Shown piece after piece: positions 46,387 through 58,849 of a stretch of DNA of 64,000 nucleotides (its first letter is position 1; each line of letters starts with the position of its first letter). The DNA is from Thuidium tamariscinum (taxonomy: Eukaryota; Streptophyta; Bryopsida; Hypnales; Thuidiaceae), in contig OX344752.2 of NCBI GenBank assembly GCA_947034885.2, positions 16,058,001 to 16,122,000 on the forward strand, in the 5' to 3' direction. The position numbers were made by a program, and so were the translations under genes. The notes beneath the pieces are model-generated. The model was not told the DNA's origin. It saw only the letters and a list, made by a program, of their open reading frames with translations, and ran no database searches.

Positions 46387-47794
46387 GGGTGATTGCAAAA
46401 AACACTTAACCCTTTAAGGACCATGGTTGATTTAGGAGGTGGGTGCAGTTTCTTCACACAATTCTTGAAAAGTCCCATTTTATGGCCATTCTATGGATGT
46501 AATTCTAAATCGAATTATATGAATTGGTTCTATAGGACAAATCCTTGAATCAAACAAAAAATCAAAGTGATCTAACGGTTCACATCCTTGTAATTAATTT
46601 TCAAAGATTAATGTGTTGCAAATAGCCTCCGGTAGTGGTGCTAAATAGGGTTTGCCACAATTGGGCATAAATTTCACTAAATGCTCCAAAAATCAATCCT
46701 AAACCTTCCAATTAATTCTTTCACACATATAAGTAGTCATCTTTTACATTCATTATATATATATTTGCAATATTTCACATATGAAGGGCCAAACAATTCA
46801 AGTTCGGACAAGCGTAGCTAATGCATTTTTGTACGCATTTCTTTGAAATTGGCTTTGTTAGAGCATATAAAGACACTCTAATTGTGTTGTTCTTTAAGTT
46901 TTTTGAAATGAGATGTTTTATAATTAATAACAAACAAAAAGTGCAAAAATCAACCAAAAAGTGGTCGATTGGTCCTTAAAGGATTAAAGCCTTTTGTCAC
47001 ATCCTAGTTTAGATTTTTTTTGCCATAACTTTTGTGTTCTAGCTCCAAACAACTCAAAATTTACAGGGAAGCTATTCATAGCTATTATGTATGTATTATG
47101 ATTTTTGGAGATTTTTTGAAAATAATTTATTATTTTTAAATAATAAAATTTTCACAATATTTGATTTAGGGGTTTTTATCATCATTTATCTCCAAAAAAA
47201 TGAATTTTGACCTAAAATTTGAAGAGAATGGTCTCTTATTAAACTTATAGATACTATCCAAAGTAATTCTAAAAATATTTATTTTTATGTGTTGTAGAAG
47301 TCCACAAAATGGAAAGCTTCATTCTTCATTTTTTTCCAAAGGTATAAAACATTATTTTGGTGAGTTTTTTGGTCAAATCTCATCATCAATTTTTTTTCAA
47401 ATGTTATATTTTTATGTATTTTAAAAAAAAAATCCTATTTTTTACAAATTAAAATGTCACAAACTGTATTTTCTTCACCAAAATTCTATAAGAATTCTAT
47501 GTCCAAAGTTTCGGTGTAGAAAATACAACTTGTGACATTTTTATTTGTAAGAAATAAATCGTGCAAAAAATCCCAAAATCACGTATTATGAGAAATTTTG
47601 GGGGCTATTTAAAAATAATAGATTATTTTTGAAAAATCTCTAAAATTCTTTATAATTACATAATAGCTATAAGTAGCTTCCCTAAAAAATTCGAATCATT
47701 TGGAGCTAAAACACAAAAGTTATGGCTAAAAAAAAATCAAAAACTAGGGTGTGACAAATGCAACAAATAGTACAAGTGTTTCCTGCAATCACCC
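46387..47794. mobile_element. Foldback-type element with GGGTGATTGCAAAAAACACTT ends, carrying a nested element
   Basis: The left tip and the inverted right tip (AAGTGTTTCCTGCAATCACCC) match. Long inner inverted segments at ~47010-47165 and ~47590-47755 also pair, with TAATTACATAATAGC-like and CAAAAGTTATGGC words. The TTAA-flanked element 46410-46983 is inserted just inside the left end. Confidence 0.55.
46410..46983. mobile_element. TTAA-flanked non-autonomous element (574 bp), copy 2
   Basis: CCCTTTAAGGACCA at the left and GGTCCTTAAAGGA at the right, with TTAA on each side (46406-46409 and 46984-46987). It aligns end to end with 42237-42809. It lies within another element. Confidence 0.65.
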
Positions 47795-47871
47795 AAATAC
47801 TAAAAATTACTATGTTGATTGTATATAAAGAGACATCATTTGCGACATATGCATTAATCAAGTAGATGGGG

Positions 47872-48170
47872 AATTTCGTTAAAATGGCGGTATTCCACAT
47901 GCCATTTTCACACCTTGACATCTAGGACAAGTATACATTGCTAATATCTAGGACACTTTTAGATTTCTGAAATCTATGACAAGCATAGATATTAGACCAA
48001 ACAATCTAAAAAATCTAGGATTGGTATAGATTTCAGAAATCTAGGAGAGTTGTAGATTTCCAAAATCTAGTACAGGTGTAGATCCTAGGATAGAAAAAAC
48101 GGTTCAGACCGCGCAGTCTAAACTGCTCAAAAGCGCCAATTTAATGAAATGGCGCCATTTTAACGAAATT
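47872..48170. mobile_element. MITE with TTTCGTTAAAATGGCG ends, copy 1
   Basis: AATTTCGTTAAAATGGCG at the left and its inverse at the right. Inside are repeats of TAGATTTC.AAAATCTAG-like words. Shares ends with 49531-49704. The target duplication is not clear. Confidence 0.6.
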
Positions 48171-49530
48171 TTCCATGTAGGCTTGAAATAGAAGGTTGTT
48201 TCATTTTCAAAATAAAAGTAAATGTTCTACAATCTACACCATAAACAAGAGGTTTAATTGCTTGTTTCAAATTATAATTGTTATGTGCACCAAGCTAAAT
48301 AACCTTGAAGTAAAAAATAAAAGTCTGAAAGCAATTTTAACTCCCAAGTGTACAAAAAACAATCACACAAAAAGTCACAAAGGTGTTCCACTGAAAGAAG
48401 TCAAAGAGGTGTTAGCTGATGATGATGGATAGAGTTGCCCTTGTTATTCTTGAGAGCCTTAAAACAATTGAAGGATGTCATAATTAATCACTTATTTGTT
48501 TTGAACACTATGAATGAGTTTAATAAATTTGTAAATACTTTCTAGCTCATTTGACTTATGCATATTTCCCAACTGATATCTCCTTATCTATAGTTAATCA
48601 ATACTGTATTTCTTAGTATCCATCATGGAGGAGGGTCAAGAGAGTCCACAATCTTGACAGGATAATCAAAGGTTTTAAGGGTTTTAAGGGTTTTTAGGGT
48701 TTTTAAGGGTTTTAAGGGTTTTATGTGAGGAAGCAACCAAAGTTTTGCTCTGCATGCTGAGTTCTTTGAAATCGTGGTAAAACCTGCATGTAGGAGGATG
48801 TAAAACTTTCATGCATTGAAGTGCAGTCGGTTGTCCACTCTATAAGGATCACACATGGTGTCGACCGATCAGGGCCATGAACCGTCAGAGCTAATTCGAC
48901 TACCGGGTAGACTGCAAATCAGAGACGTACTACAGATATCGATACCACATACTGTATGTAAGTTAATTCCACATTGAAGCAGGCATGCAGGCACGCAGGC
49001 ACCCACCGGCCTCGTTGCCAATTCCAGTCGGAGCACGTAGTTGGAGCATAGATAATGGAGAATCGCGGACAGACGATGGAGAGTGATCTGGAATTCTTCC
49101 TTTCAGAGCCAGTTCCGATGTTACACACTTGAATTTCCTGCCACAACAACGCGAACACTCCACTTACTATAGATTGAACTGTAAATCATATAATTTCTCG
49201 TTCAGATCGATTCTCTCTAACTTGTAGCTAGTTTGTTAACAAAAAATGATTGATCGGAGCTCATGCTTGAGACACTGACTCCACTTTCATACAGTCATAT
49301 GCAAGCTAGAGACTAATCAAAACATGATCGAAGTACCATCAGTTTATTTTGTAAGCTTAGGTACAGTATCATGCACGTACATGAGATCGATTCAAGATTT
49401 CGAATCTTCCTGACATAAGTTACACCAGTAAGCCCAAACTAAGCATGCATTCTCTGATCTGTTGTGCACTCTCCGGAATGAGAACAGCAGAGCAACACGT
49501 ACTTTCTTTCGCAATGATATACAGTAAACA
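48171..49530. other. Intergenic DNA between two related MITEs
   Basis: Includes a GGGTTTTAA-type tandem at about 48668-48724, a degenerate telomere-like minisatellite. A GC-richer stretch 48830-49150 has only short frames without domains. Confidence 0.45.
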
Positions 49531-49704
49531 GATATTTCGTTAAAATGGCGGTATTCCTACGCCATTTTTCCATTCAATTTCTAGGATTTGTATAGATTTC
49601 AGACTTCAAGGTCTAGAAATCTAGGAGAGGTATACAGTTTAGACCACATGGTCTAAACCTGAAAATGCCAAGTTTGTGGCATACCGCCATTTTAACGAAA
49701 TATC
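49531..49704. mobile_element. MITE with TTTCGTTAAAATGGCG ends, copy 2 (174 bp)
   Basis: The outer 24 bases at each side (49531-49554 and 49681-49704) are perfect inverted copies beginning GATATTTCG. Same family as 47872-48170. Confidence 0.7.
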
Positions 49705-49816
49705 CATTAGTATTTTCTACGTACGTCCAATCAACTCAAAATGCATGATCGAGCTAGGTAGTGAAGAACCTAACCGAGGTAGTACGTACGTTGGTGGATT
49801 AACGTACATGGGGGAG

Positions 49817-50792
49817 CACAAGGAGATTATTTCACTTTCCCACATTATAACGTAGTAAAATCATGCAAAACACCATTAATCAAAACATCAGTATGTGGAA
49901 ATTTGGAAAAGCAATGTGGATTCTCTATATAATATGGTAAATTGTACCATTTTACTACTATCTCACACATTCAATGTGGAAAATTGTTTTCCCACATTAT
50001 CAATGTAGTAAAATCATGGAAAACACTACATTGATATTTTCAAACATCCTCTCTGATTTTTGTCTATAACTTTTGAATGCAAGTTCAAAATCACAAATTT
50101 TTTTCTTGAGGTGAAAGTTAGTTTGATTTGACAACTTTTCTTAGTTCAAAGTTTTTGAAAAAAAGTCATTCTACTATGCCAAAATGTCCACCAAAGTCTG
50201 CTGAGTTTATAATACCAAAGTAAAAATAGCTAAGTAAGAAAAAAATTCAATATCATGACATTGAAGCTAAAGGTTGGTGTATTGGTAAGGTCTTTGGGGT
50301 TGCTAGACATGAAGTCTTGGGTTCAAACCTGGTTGATTGTCAAGTGTACATTGCAGTGTTTTTTGTTGATTAAAACAACGGATTTTTTTTACTACATTTG
50401 AAATGTAGTGAAATTCATTGAGTGTTTTTTGTTGATTAAAACAACGGATTTTTTTTACTACATTTGAAATGTAGTGAAATGTTTTTTGTTGATTAAAACA
50501 ACGGATTTTTTTAACTACATTTGAAATGTAGTGAAATTCATTGAGTGTTTTTTGTTGATTAAAACAACGGATTTTTTTTACTACATTTGAAATGTAGTGA
50601 AATTCATTGATTAAAACAACGGATTTTTTTTACTACATTTGAAATGTAGTGAAATTCACTAGTTTCAGAATGTAGAGATGGTAGTGTGTTCTCTACATTG
50701 TGTCATTTGCTACTTTAGTGTTAACTTGATAGTAAAAGAGATAGTAAATTGCCTTACTTTACTACATAGTAAAACCAAATAATCTCCTTGTG
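49817..50792. mobile_element. Non-autonomous element with CACAAGGAGATTATTT ends (976 bp)
   Basis: Sixteen-base exact terminal inverted repeats with a 3-bp flanking duplication GAG (49814-49816 and 50793-50795). The CA tip and 3-bp duplication resemble CACTA-type elements, though the tip is CACAA. No coding capacity. Confidence 0.65.
50357..50660. repeat. Tandem array, ~66-bp unit with palindrome ACTACATTTGAAATGTAGT
   Basis: About five copies, some shortened, of TTTTTGTTGATTAAAACAAC, GGATTTTTT and the palindrome ACTACATTTGAAATGTAGT. The array is internal to the element 49817-50792. Confidence 0.85.
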
Positions 50793-50795
50793 GAG

Positions 50796-51282
50796 GGAAG
50801 GACTTACTGTAGTTAGTTCGCTCTCAGTTTGTGGGGATAGTGATCGAGAGTGAAGGACGATGGCGGAGTTTAGAGCTCCAGCGTTAGCTAGACTGAGGTG
50901 ACTACATGAGGTGTTGGCATTCCATGTCCGTCAGGGACGACCCTGTTCAATATGTGCTTTGAACTTGCCTAAGGCTAGGCCTAGTCTGCTCTTGAAGCGA
51001 CCATGTAAGAATTGATTGCTTTTGGGGAAACTATACTCCTTGAAACAATTTTCAGTATATTTCTATAGGAAGGAAAATGGAATTGGCATCATTCACACCC
51101 AAGTCATTTCATATTTTTTGAACTTTTGTGGAATTAGTCACGAATTTGTGAAGTTGAAATGCAATGGTCATTGAAAGTGACCACCTCCTTAAATGTACAT
51201 TAATGGTGCACTAAAGAAAACAAAATGCATCTTTTGTGTCATAATTGCTTTTGGAGCATGGGCACTTAGAACTCATTTTGTA
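50796..51282. other. Intergenic DNA, no gene
   Basis: No recognisable feature. The word TAGGAAGGAAAATGGAATTGGCATC-type sequence near 51065 recurs inverted near 56690 as part of a dispersed repeat. Confidence 0.4.
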
Positions 51283-52760
51283 GGTGATTGCAAGAAACTT
51301 CTGTCCTTTTTTTTTCCCCTTGACCTTCAACAAGTAGTTTTTTGCTCATAACTTTTGCATCTTTTGTCCATTTATCTTGAAATTTAGAACAAAGGTACAC
51401 ATAAAAGTTTTAGATGTTAAGTGTAATTTTTTCATATTTTTAAAAATTAGTTTACTATATTGAACTTGCCTTTGATTGGATGTTTATCTTGGCCACTTGG
51501 GGGGATTTTAATACTATTTTTGACCCTAAAATCCAAATTTGAAGTCACAAATTGGACAAGTTGGAGGTCTAGTACCATTACAAGGATTGACAGTGAGTTT
51601 TTATGAAAATAGAAACATGTTTGTTGCGCACAGGTCATTGCAAGAAAGACCTGCCCAAAAACATAGTGTTTTCCATAGTACTCATTTTTTCTTTAGGAGT
51701 ACTATATAATTAGTAAATCAATTTTTTTCTTAAATGAAAAATATGTTTGATGCATATATCTTTATAAAGAAGGTACTTTAGGAATTAAAATCATAAAAAA
51801 ATTTCTAAGTAGGAGAACTAAAAAAGTGCAGAATTTCATGAAAATTGTAACTTTCACTATAGTTTCACATTTCAATTTGTAAAAAATAGGGAAAGTAATT
51901 TTTTTTTAAACTAAAAATTGAATGTCCATTTAGGAAGACTTGATGGTAAAGATATTTCACCAAAATGATGATTTGAGAACCATCTTGATTGTTCAAAAAT
52001 GTGCGCACAAAAGAGTCCTGTTAGCACACATGTAGAGGAAAGAGAATAATGATTTTTAAAATTTCCTTCAATAGAGACATGCCTATCTAGTGTAGAAATA
52101 GACCCTAGAAATCTTAGGGTTTAATTTCAAGTACTCACCAATACTTCAAAATCCTAAACTTCAAAGTGTGACAAATTAGCTAAATTTAAATTAAAATATA
52201 AAATGATTTTTGAATTTTTTTGAAAAATAAGGGTTCTCATTACTATCAAATTAGCCATCTCCAATAAAAATTTCAAGTTCAAAGAGTTAATGCTTCAAAA
52301 GTTATAGTACATGACAACTCCATCATTCAAAGTGTGATGCCAAATAGTACAAGTCTTTCTTGCATTCACCTGCATATGGGATCAAAGTGACCTTCCTTTG
52401 TGCAAAAGCTACAAAGAAGGAAAAAAATGCTTAAAGGAATTTTTTATTGCAATGTGAGCACAATGTTGTTTTAAAAAATAAATTTTTGAATTTTTTTTGA
52501 ATTACTAAAAATGAAAAAGTCCAAAAATCCTTTTTTTGCTATATTTTGTTACCAATGGCCTCTGTAGTACTTTGCAGCAATCTATAATACTACATATTAA
52601 TCACTAATAGTCCAAATCTGCAAGCACCTTGAATCAATGGTTAAGATTTGTAAGTGCACTACTAATGCATAGTAGGGCCAATACTGCACAATATCACTAG
52701 TCCTATGGCCAAAAACTGCATTTTTGACTCAAAAAACGTGAAGTGCTTCTTGCAATCACC
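51283..52760. mobile_element. Element with GGTGATTGCAAGAAACTT ends, hosting a second copy
   Basis: Left GGTGATTGCAAGAAACTT pairs with right AAGTGCTTCTTGCAATCACC. Its outer parts resemble the MITE at 10843-11568. A related element (51633-52370) is nested inside. Confidence 0.55.
51633..52370. mobile_element. Nested MITE-like element, inverted homologue of 44100-44842
   Basis: GGTCATTGCAAGAAAGACC at the left and TCTTTCTTGCATTCACC at the right. Its body matches 44100-44842 in reverse orientation over most of its length. Confidence 0.6.
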
Positions 52761-55021
52761 TTTGTAATTAGTTCCACTCTTTTACTTTGTAATGCAATAA
52801 GAAGTTCTAAGTAAAATTGAGAATTAATACTCTTAGTTTGCACCCAAATTGCTTCTTAAATTTTTGCATATTTTTTCTTATTTCTTTTTTTTAACAAATT
52901 ATTTACTTTAGTTTCATCAAATTCATCATACCACAAAATGTGATTTTTTGAAATTCAAACATTGGTTTGGAAGAATGAAAAAAGAATATGGTAAGAAAAG
53001 TCCATGGAACTTCAAGCTCTATTAATTCTAAAGCGCTCTAACGTCCATATTTTGGACAATGAATAGAGGGTTTCAAGGCACTATTTCATCCATTTAACTT
53101 CTCATTTATCAAATTTAACACTTGAATCTAGAAAAGAAAACCTTCCTTAATGACCAAATTCATTAAAATTTTGTAAATGATATATCTATACAAAGCTATA
53201 AGTGAAAATGTGTAAAAATTCAAAAACAGATTGAAACGTTTCAGAGTTAATCATACACATTTGGGACATTGAAGCACTTATTGGTTTAAAATTTGACGTA
53301 TTTATTTATAATAAGGATTTGATCATGCTGATTCTTCATGCAACATACTATCTCAATTTATTTTTTAACAAATGGCAAACGTCACTGCATTAACCCCTCA
53401 TCGTCGTAGGGGACAAAAAGTGTCTTCACATCCTGGTAGTCTAATTCAAATTGCTATAACTTTTGCATCCAATGTCCAAATTCAATTAAAAAAAAATTGT
53501 TATAAAAGTTGCACATACTAGTCTAGTTTGTGTGGTAAAATTTTCAAATCCAAGATATAAAAATGATTTGGGAGCCAATCAAAGTTTACAAATTCAATTT
53601 GAATTCACCACTGTAGTTGATGGCTGCAACTTTGAAGGCTTGTATCTCCTTCATAAAATGATTATTTTCAATCAAATTTGTTGGGTTACATTTCTCTACA
53701 AGTCTAGTTATTGTGGTCAAATTTTCAAGGCAATCCAAATTGTTTTGAATGCTTGGAAGCAATTCAAAGTTTGAAAACCTAACATTTTTGGATTACAGGG
53801 AACTTTGGCAGCTTGTTTCTTCCTCTTACAGTGTTAGTTTCTAATAAAAGTTTTTGGAAAAGTTTCGTATTCTAATCTTGTTTGTATGGCTGAAATTTCA
53901 TATCAATTCAAGAAGGTATGAGTGGTTGAGAAGCATTTTAGTAGAAGGAAGTTCAATCACAAATGTGTTTTTTGCACACTTTTTTGTTATTTTTTTTACA
54001 TTTCAAAGTCATTTTGCAAACACAATGAGTCAATTCAATGAAATTTTTTCACCAATGTGTTTATATGTACATTTTGAAGCATTCTCTAGTTCAAATTTTT
54101 TACATTTGAGTAGGTTTAGAAATCAAATTTGACCTCCAAATGTGTTTTCAAAGAAATTTCAGCATATTTTTTCAACACTAAAACATTATAATCTCTCAAT
54201 CTATGCAATCAAATGACTTCAAATTTTAACCATGTAATCTACAACATGCACTCTACAAGATTGTATAGTTAAGATCTTCATAGCTTAGTCGAATATAGAC
54301 TTATGCAGCTTGAAAAGTAAGTAGTTTTTTTAGTACAGTTGGACTTCCGGCGATGATGGATTAATCATCCAGAATTGGGACATCAAGGTGCTCACTGGTT
54401 TAAAATTAGATGCATTAATTATAGTAAGGATTTGATCATGCGGATTCCACATGCAATATACTATCCTCTCAAAAGATGCAGCCACCTTGGTTTGCATTTG
54501 TGTCCCTGCCCCTCCCCCTTTCCAAAAATTTGCAAGCCGTTGATATTTAAAAAAAATAAATGGTGACCTTCAGAATCACCGTTGATTTCTCAAAAAAATC
54601 ACAATCCGTTAATCTCATAAGATTTAATCTCAATTGTCCAAACATGGATATGGATATAGTACTAAATACATATATAGTACACGTTCAAATACGTATATAG
54701 TACTAAATACATAGACAATACTGAATATGTATACTGAATACATATATTGAATATGTGTACTGAACACGTGTACTAAACACATGTATTGAATATGTATATG
54801 GAATACATATACAGATAAAATTCCATATTGATTGTCCATCCTATAACCTTTTGAAATTTATAAGAGGTGTGGGGGGATGCAAATTTTATAATTTATAATT
54901 TATAATTAATTTTTAAAAAAATTAGTTTGTTTGGGAGGGGGTTGGGTTGAGTCAATAATAATAATAATAAAATTTAATTTAAAATTCTCACTATCCACTT
55001 AAAAGATAGGTTACATAATCT
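52761..55021. other. Mosaic of diverged repeats, no gene
   Basis: Segment 53280-53365 and segment 54388-54470 are direct diverged copies (TGGTTTAAAATT...GGATTTGATCATGC). Segment 53035-53200 is a copy of sequence around 61490-61605 and 62213-62290. None is coding. Confidence 0.5.
54655..54825. repeat. Short tandem repeat of ATACTGAATATGTAT-type units
   Basis: Imperfect units of about 18-24 bases alternating TACTGAATA, CGTGTA and ATGTATA. Confidence 0.65.
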
Positions 55022-55440
55022 TCATACTAAGGGAGAAACACCCATTCCCGTCCCTGTACCTTGCAGTGGAGTGTAGAGTCACTCAAATATGTCCCTAGAG
55101 TGTAGTTAATGTGTTTGACACATGTGTGAAAATAATTTGTTGACACAGGTGAAAGACACTTAAGAAAATCTGGTTGGCTCAGGGCTGATTTTCGCAGGGT
55201 TCAGTTTTGGGTGCACCTACTGGACACTTTCAGTGGTCTAGGCACCCATCACTTCAAAAAAACATAGAAATTACATACAATGCCCCAAAATTTTATTTCT
55301 TTTTTTGAATATTCATAATTTTCACTCGCTAATACTAGAAAAATATCAGTTTTAGGAAAATCTCCCTCTAACTATGCTGAATTCCTTAAATGGACGGTTT
55401 TGGGTGTTTCCACTGTACTATCTCAATTTTTTCACATTAA
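55022..55440 (-). repeat. Diverged inverted copy of the 61606-62005 repeat
   Basis: Matches the reverse complement of about 61610-62005 over ~400 bases (for example GTAGGTGC/GCACCTAC, CAGGGTTCAGTTT, GCTGAATTCCTTA). Confidence 0.6.
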
Positions 55441-56495
55441 TGAAAGTCTATATTTTCAAATGCATTTGGCAGAATGACATGACAACTCCCAAATATCCAA
55501 AAAGACCCAAATTGGGTCTGGTGTGTTGATTTGAGCTTATTAGAAAAAGATCAAGTTCAAACAAGTTGAAAAAACTCAGAGTGTTGAATTTGGAGTTGAG
55601 ACCAAACACACTCAGTATTATTTGGCTATTCTAATGAGAAGTGATTTTACAAAGTCAATTTATTTGAGCATGATGGTACAATTTTTTTTATCAAGATTAA
55701 GTTAATTGATGTTGAGATATTTGTTTTATTAAATTTTCATCATATGACACTCCACTAAATAAATTTCTATACAAAGAATTGTGACATGTTTTTGGAGATG
55801 TTTACACAAAGGAAGACATGCATTTGGATGTTCCCTTCATATCTAGATGCAATCCAATTAAAAAATCAACACCAATTGTTTTAAATAAAATATTATATAA
55901 ATTAAATCTTAAAATTAAGTTTAAAAACTTATCAAAAATAAAATTTTGGTTTATTGGAATTAAAATTTGGTATGCTTGATAGGGAATTGAATGTTCATTA
56001 TGCAAGATGAAAAGTTCTAGTTCTTTATTAATTGATGGTATACAAAAATCTTTGAATGGTTCAATTCAACTAGTTGTAAGATTATTGTATCCACCTTCTA
56101 CAAATATTGTTTGGAATACAAGGAGGAATGCCTTCATAGAAAAGGTTGGTCTACAAGTGTAACTTGGACTATGAGGAGAAAATAATGCCTTTATACTTGT
56201 AGTCATTTTTACCAAATTGAAGGGATTCTTTGAACTTTGATTTGATACTCCGTCTATTTTTTAAAAACGACTTGTATTTCATTTGTAAAATACAAAGGAA
56301 ACAAAGGTCTTGTTTAAAAACATAGAGAATGTATATTTTTTTTTTGTCTTTGATGGAATAGTATACCCTATATGAAGGTCAAATTTGACATGAATTAGGT
56401 CATTTTTGTAATAAAGTGCCACATATCATCTTGTGAATGGTGTGAGATCACATGGACCCTTGATAAATATTTTGAGTGCTACATCAGACCTTCAT
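55441..56495. other. Intergenic DNA
   Basis: No gene. A small Stowaway-like MITE is at 56248-56331. Confidence 0.45.
56248..56331. mobile_element. Stowaway-like MITE, 84 bp
   Basis: Starts CTCCGTCTATTTTTTAAA and ends with a loose inverted copy; TA dinucleotides on both sides. This matches the CTCCGT ends and TA target of Tc1/mariner-type Stowaway MITEs of plants. Confidence 0.5.
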
Positions 56496-56812
56496 GTAAG
56501 GTAGTATGCTCTAAAAGTGAGCACTATCCTAAAAGCGATCATGACACAATCACACAAGGGTACATTTTGGTTTCCACAATGTACTAGTGGTGTATATTTC
56601 AATAGGTGGTCACTTTTAGTGACCATTGTGTTTGAACTTTAAAAGTTCTTAATTAATTCTACATTGGCCCCCCAAAGATGAAACAATTTAGATTAGATGC
56701 CAATTCCATTTTCCTTCCTATGAAAATTTACTGAAAATTGATACAAGGAATTTAGCTTCCCCGAAAAGGCAATAAGCTCTTAAGTGGTTGCTTTTAGAGC
56801 ATACTACCTTAC
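56496..56812. mobile_element. MITE-like element with GTAAGGTAGTATGCTCTAAA ends, 317 bp
   Basis: Terminal inverted repeats of ~22 bases, GTAAGGTAGTATGCTCTAAA at the left and its inverse at the right. The target duplication could not be fixed. Confidence 0.6.
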
Positions 56813-58620
56813 GGTAAGGTAGCCATTGTTTATCCCTTGAAAACATTTATTAAGCAATCATTTGTTCCTTGTTAAAACTGAGCACTCATAACTTATCATA
56901 AACATTGTATTCATTCAAACACAATGTTTGCAATTGTTTTGTTTTGTTTTTAAACCCAGGGTTCAGTTTATTCCAAGTAACTTTTAAAGTACCAAGAACA
57001 AGAACGGTGTGACCATGAAGCTCTGTCTTAGGTGAACAACAATATTAGTTTTATTGCTAGAAAATACTGAAAGACTAAATAGAGGGGAAATTATTAAAAT
57101 GAAATAAAGAGTGAACTCAACGAAGTTTGCCTAGGCAACCCTCCTTAGTTGGCCAAGGGTCCTCCTAGGTCCTAGGCAGCCTCCACCCCTTGACCAATCA
57201 GGGTCCACCTAGGCGACGCCTCGGATAAAAGTGTTATCTGTGCAGTGTGAATAGGATTATAGATAAGATTTGGAAATAGAGATCGAAAACCCACCAAGTG
57301 GATGCCATGGACTCTGTCCATAAGGACAGAGCCAACAAATGGTGGCAATGTTTGCAGTTTGACTTGCGGGGAATGAAAAGTTGGATTTCTTTCAAGCTTG
57401 CCTGGGGGCATTATGAGCATTTATTTCCATCATACACTACTCTGCCTCAGCTGGCACTCAATAAGGTGAAAGAATAGACCACAAGGAAACTGTTGGCCCC
57501 CTGTCACCACTTCATCATTCGTAAAGTTGATTGGACCAATCAGCGGTGCCAATAAGGGTGGGATTACACCAAAGATCGGAGCAAAAAGGTCCACCCAAAA
57601 TTTTAAAAGCTGTGATTGGTAGAGAAGTAGGTTGTGCTCCAAGTTTGCTGGAGGTGGGTAGAGTCCCTACATGGGAGAAGTTGCTAGTAGAAACAGCTGA
57701 AGTGCAAATGAAAAAAAGGAGCAATGAACAATAAGATGGGCACCACAATTTCTCAGGTAGTTTTTCTGTGCAAAATCTATTCATCAAGGTTACTACACGA
57801 AGTTGCAGCTGGTTTCTAAAATTGACCCCCGGGAGTTTTTACCTAAAATCTATAGCCTCTATTCATGAGACCTAAAAATCAGTTTTAGATATACCTACTT
57901 TTGATCAATTCAAAAACTCTTAATTTCTTCATGGAATATCTAAAGACTACATACTAAAGAAGCATGAAATCTCCTTTTGACTTTTGACTTCCTACAAGAC
58001 CCAATGAAATCATAGATAGTTCAATAATAAAAATCTTGCTAAAATGTTTACTATAATTTGTGAAGTAAGATTGGAGACTGAGTAACTTAATTAAGGTGGG
58101 TACACCTAAAATTACACCTCACCTAAAAGTGCCATCTATAGTTGTTGTATATTTCTGAATTCCAGTATGTGCCTATTTGGCTGAAGCGCTTTTAGAAACA
58201 GACTTTAAACCTTAATAACTTTTGCATATTATATCCAAATGCTGCGTTTTTTGGTGCATTGGAATGTGCTTTCACTTGCCAAGAAGACTGTATGAAAATT
58301 TGATCAGACCAGTAATAGTTACTAGGGACAGTGCCAAAAAGTGGCACTTTTATTGTAGCCACCTTATCTTGAGAAGGACTTTGATTGTAGCCATCAAGAA
58401 ACTTGAGAGTAAAGTATAGGGCGATTGGGTTGCTCTCAGAACATTGAAACCCTCCCAGAGCATCCTCTGAAAACAAGAACTTGGTCAAATTTTCTTAGTG
58501 GATAAAATCTGGGGTGATATTTCTCATTATTTGTGATGAATGTAGATGATTGAGTTCTCATCCATATTTAACCCATGATGGATGTAAGTTATTCCTGCAC
58601 CAGCTTGTAGCCTTGGCTGC
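56813..58620. other. Intergenic DNA, no gene supported
   Basis: Frames at 57172-57787 (minus) are somewhat less AT-rich and up to 90 codons, but show no domain, no shared frame and no splice-linked partner. Sequence 58180-58330 is a diverged copy of ~60270-60400. Confidence 0.4.
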
Positions 58621-58624
58621 TTAA

Positions 58625-58845
58625 CCTTTGAAGGACCGACCGGTGGCCGTGGAAACCATGCATTTTGATACCATGTGACATCACCTACTTTGAAAAAGCC
58701 AAATATATGCATTGGAAGTTAAAAAACTATAGAAAATCTTCCCTTTCCATCCCCAATACCGAGGATGAAAAGTTGCATTTCTGTCCTGGAAGGAAAGATT
58801 CTTTGTCATTCAGCGGATGCCAAACATCTGCGGTGCGTTCAAGGG
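58625..58845. mobile_element. TTAA-flanked MITE, 221 bp
   Basis: Begins CCTTTGAAGG and ends GCGTTCAAGGG, with TTAA at 58621-58624 and 58846-58849. Its inner part (58700-58790) matches ~62070-62160 in the larger TTAA-flanked element. Confidence 0.55.
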
Positions 58846-58849
58846 TTAA

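Noticed and set aside
48668..48724. Telomere or subtelomere signal
   Set aside because: Only a short degenerate GGGTTTTAA run with unique sequence on both sides.
57172..57787. Minus-strand gene from three neighbouring frames
   Set aside because: The frames differ, lack shared splice sites, and show no recognised domain.
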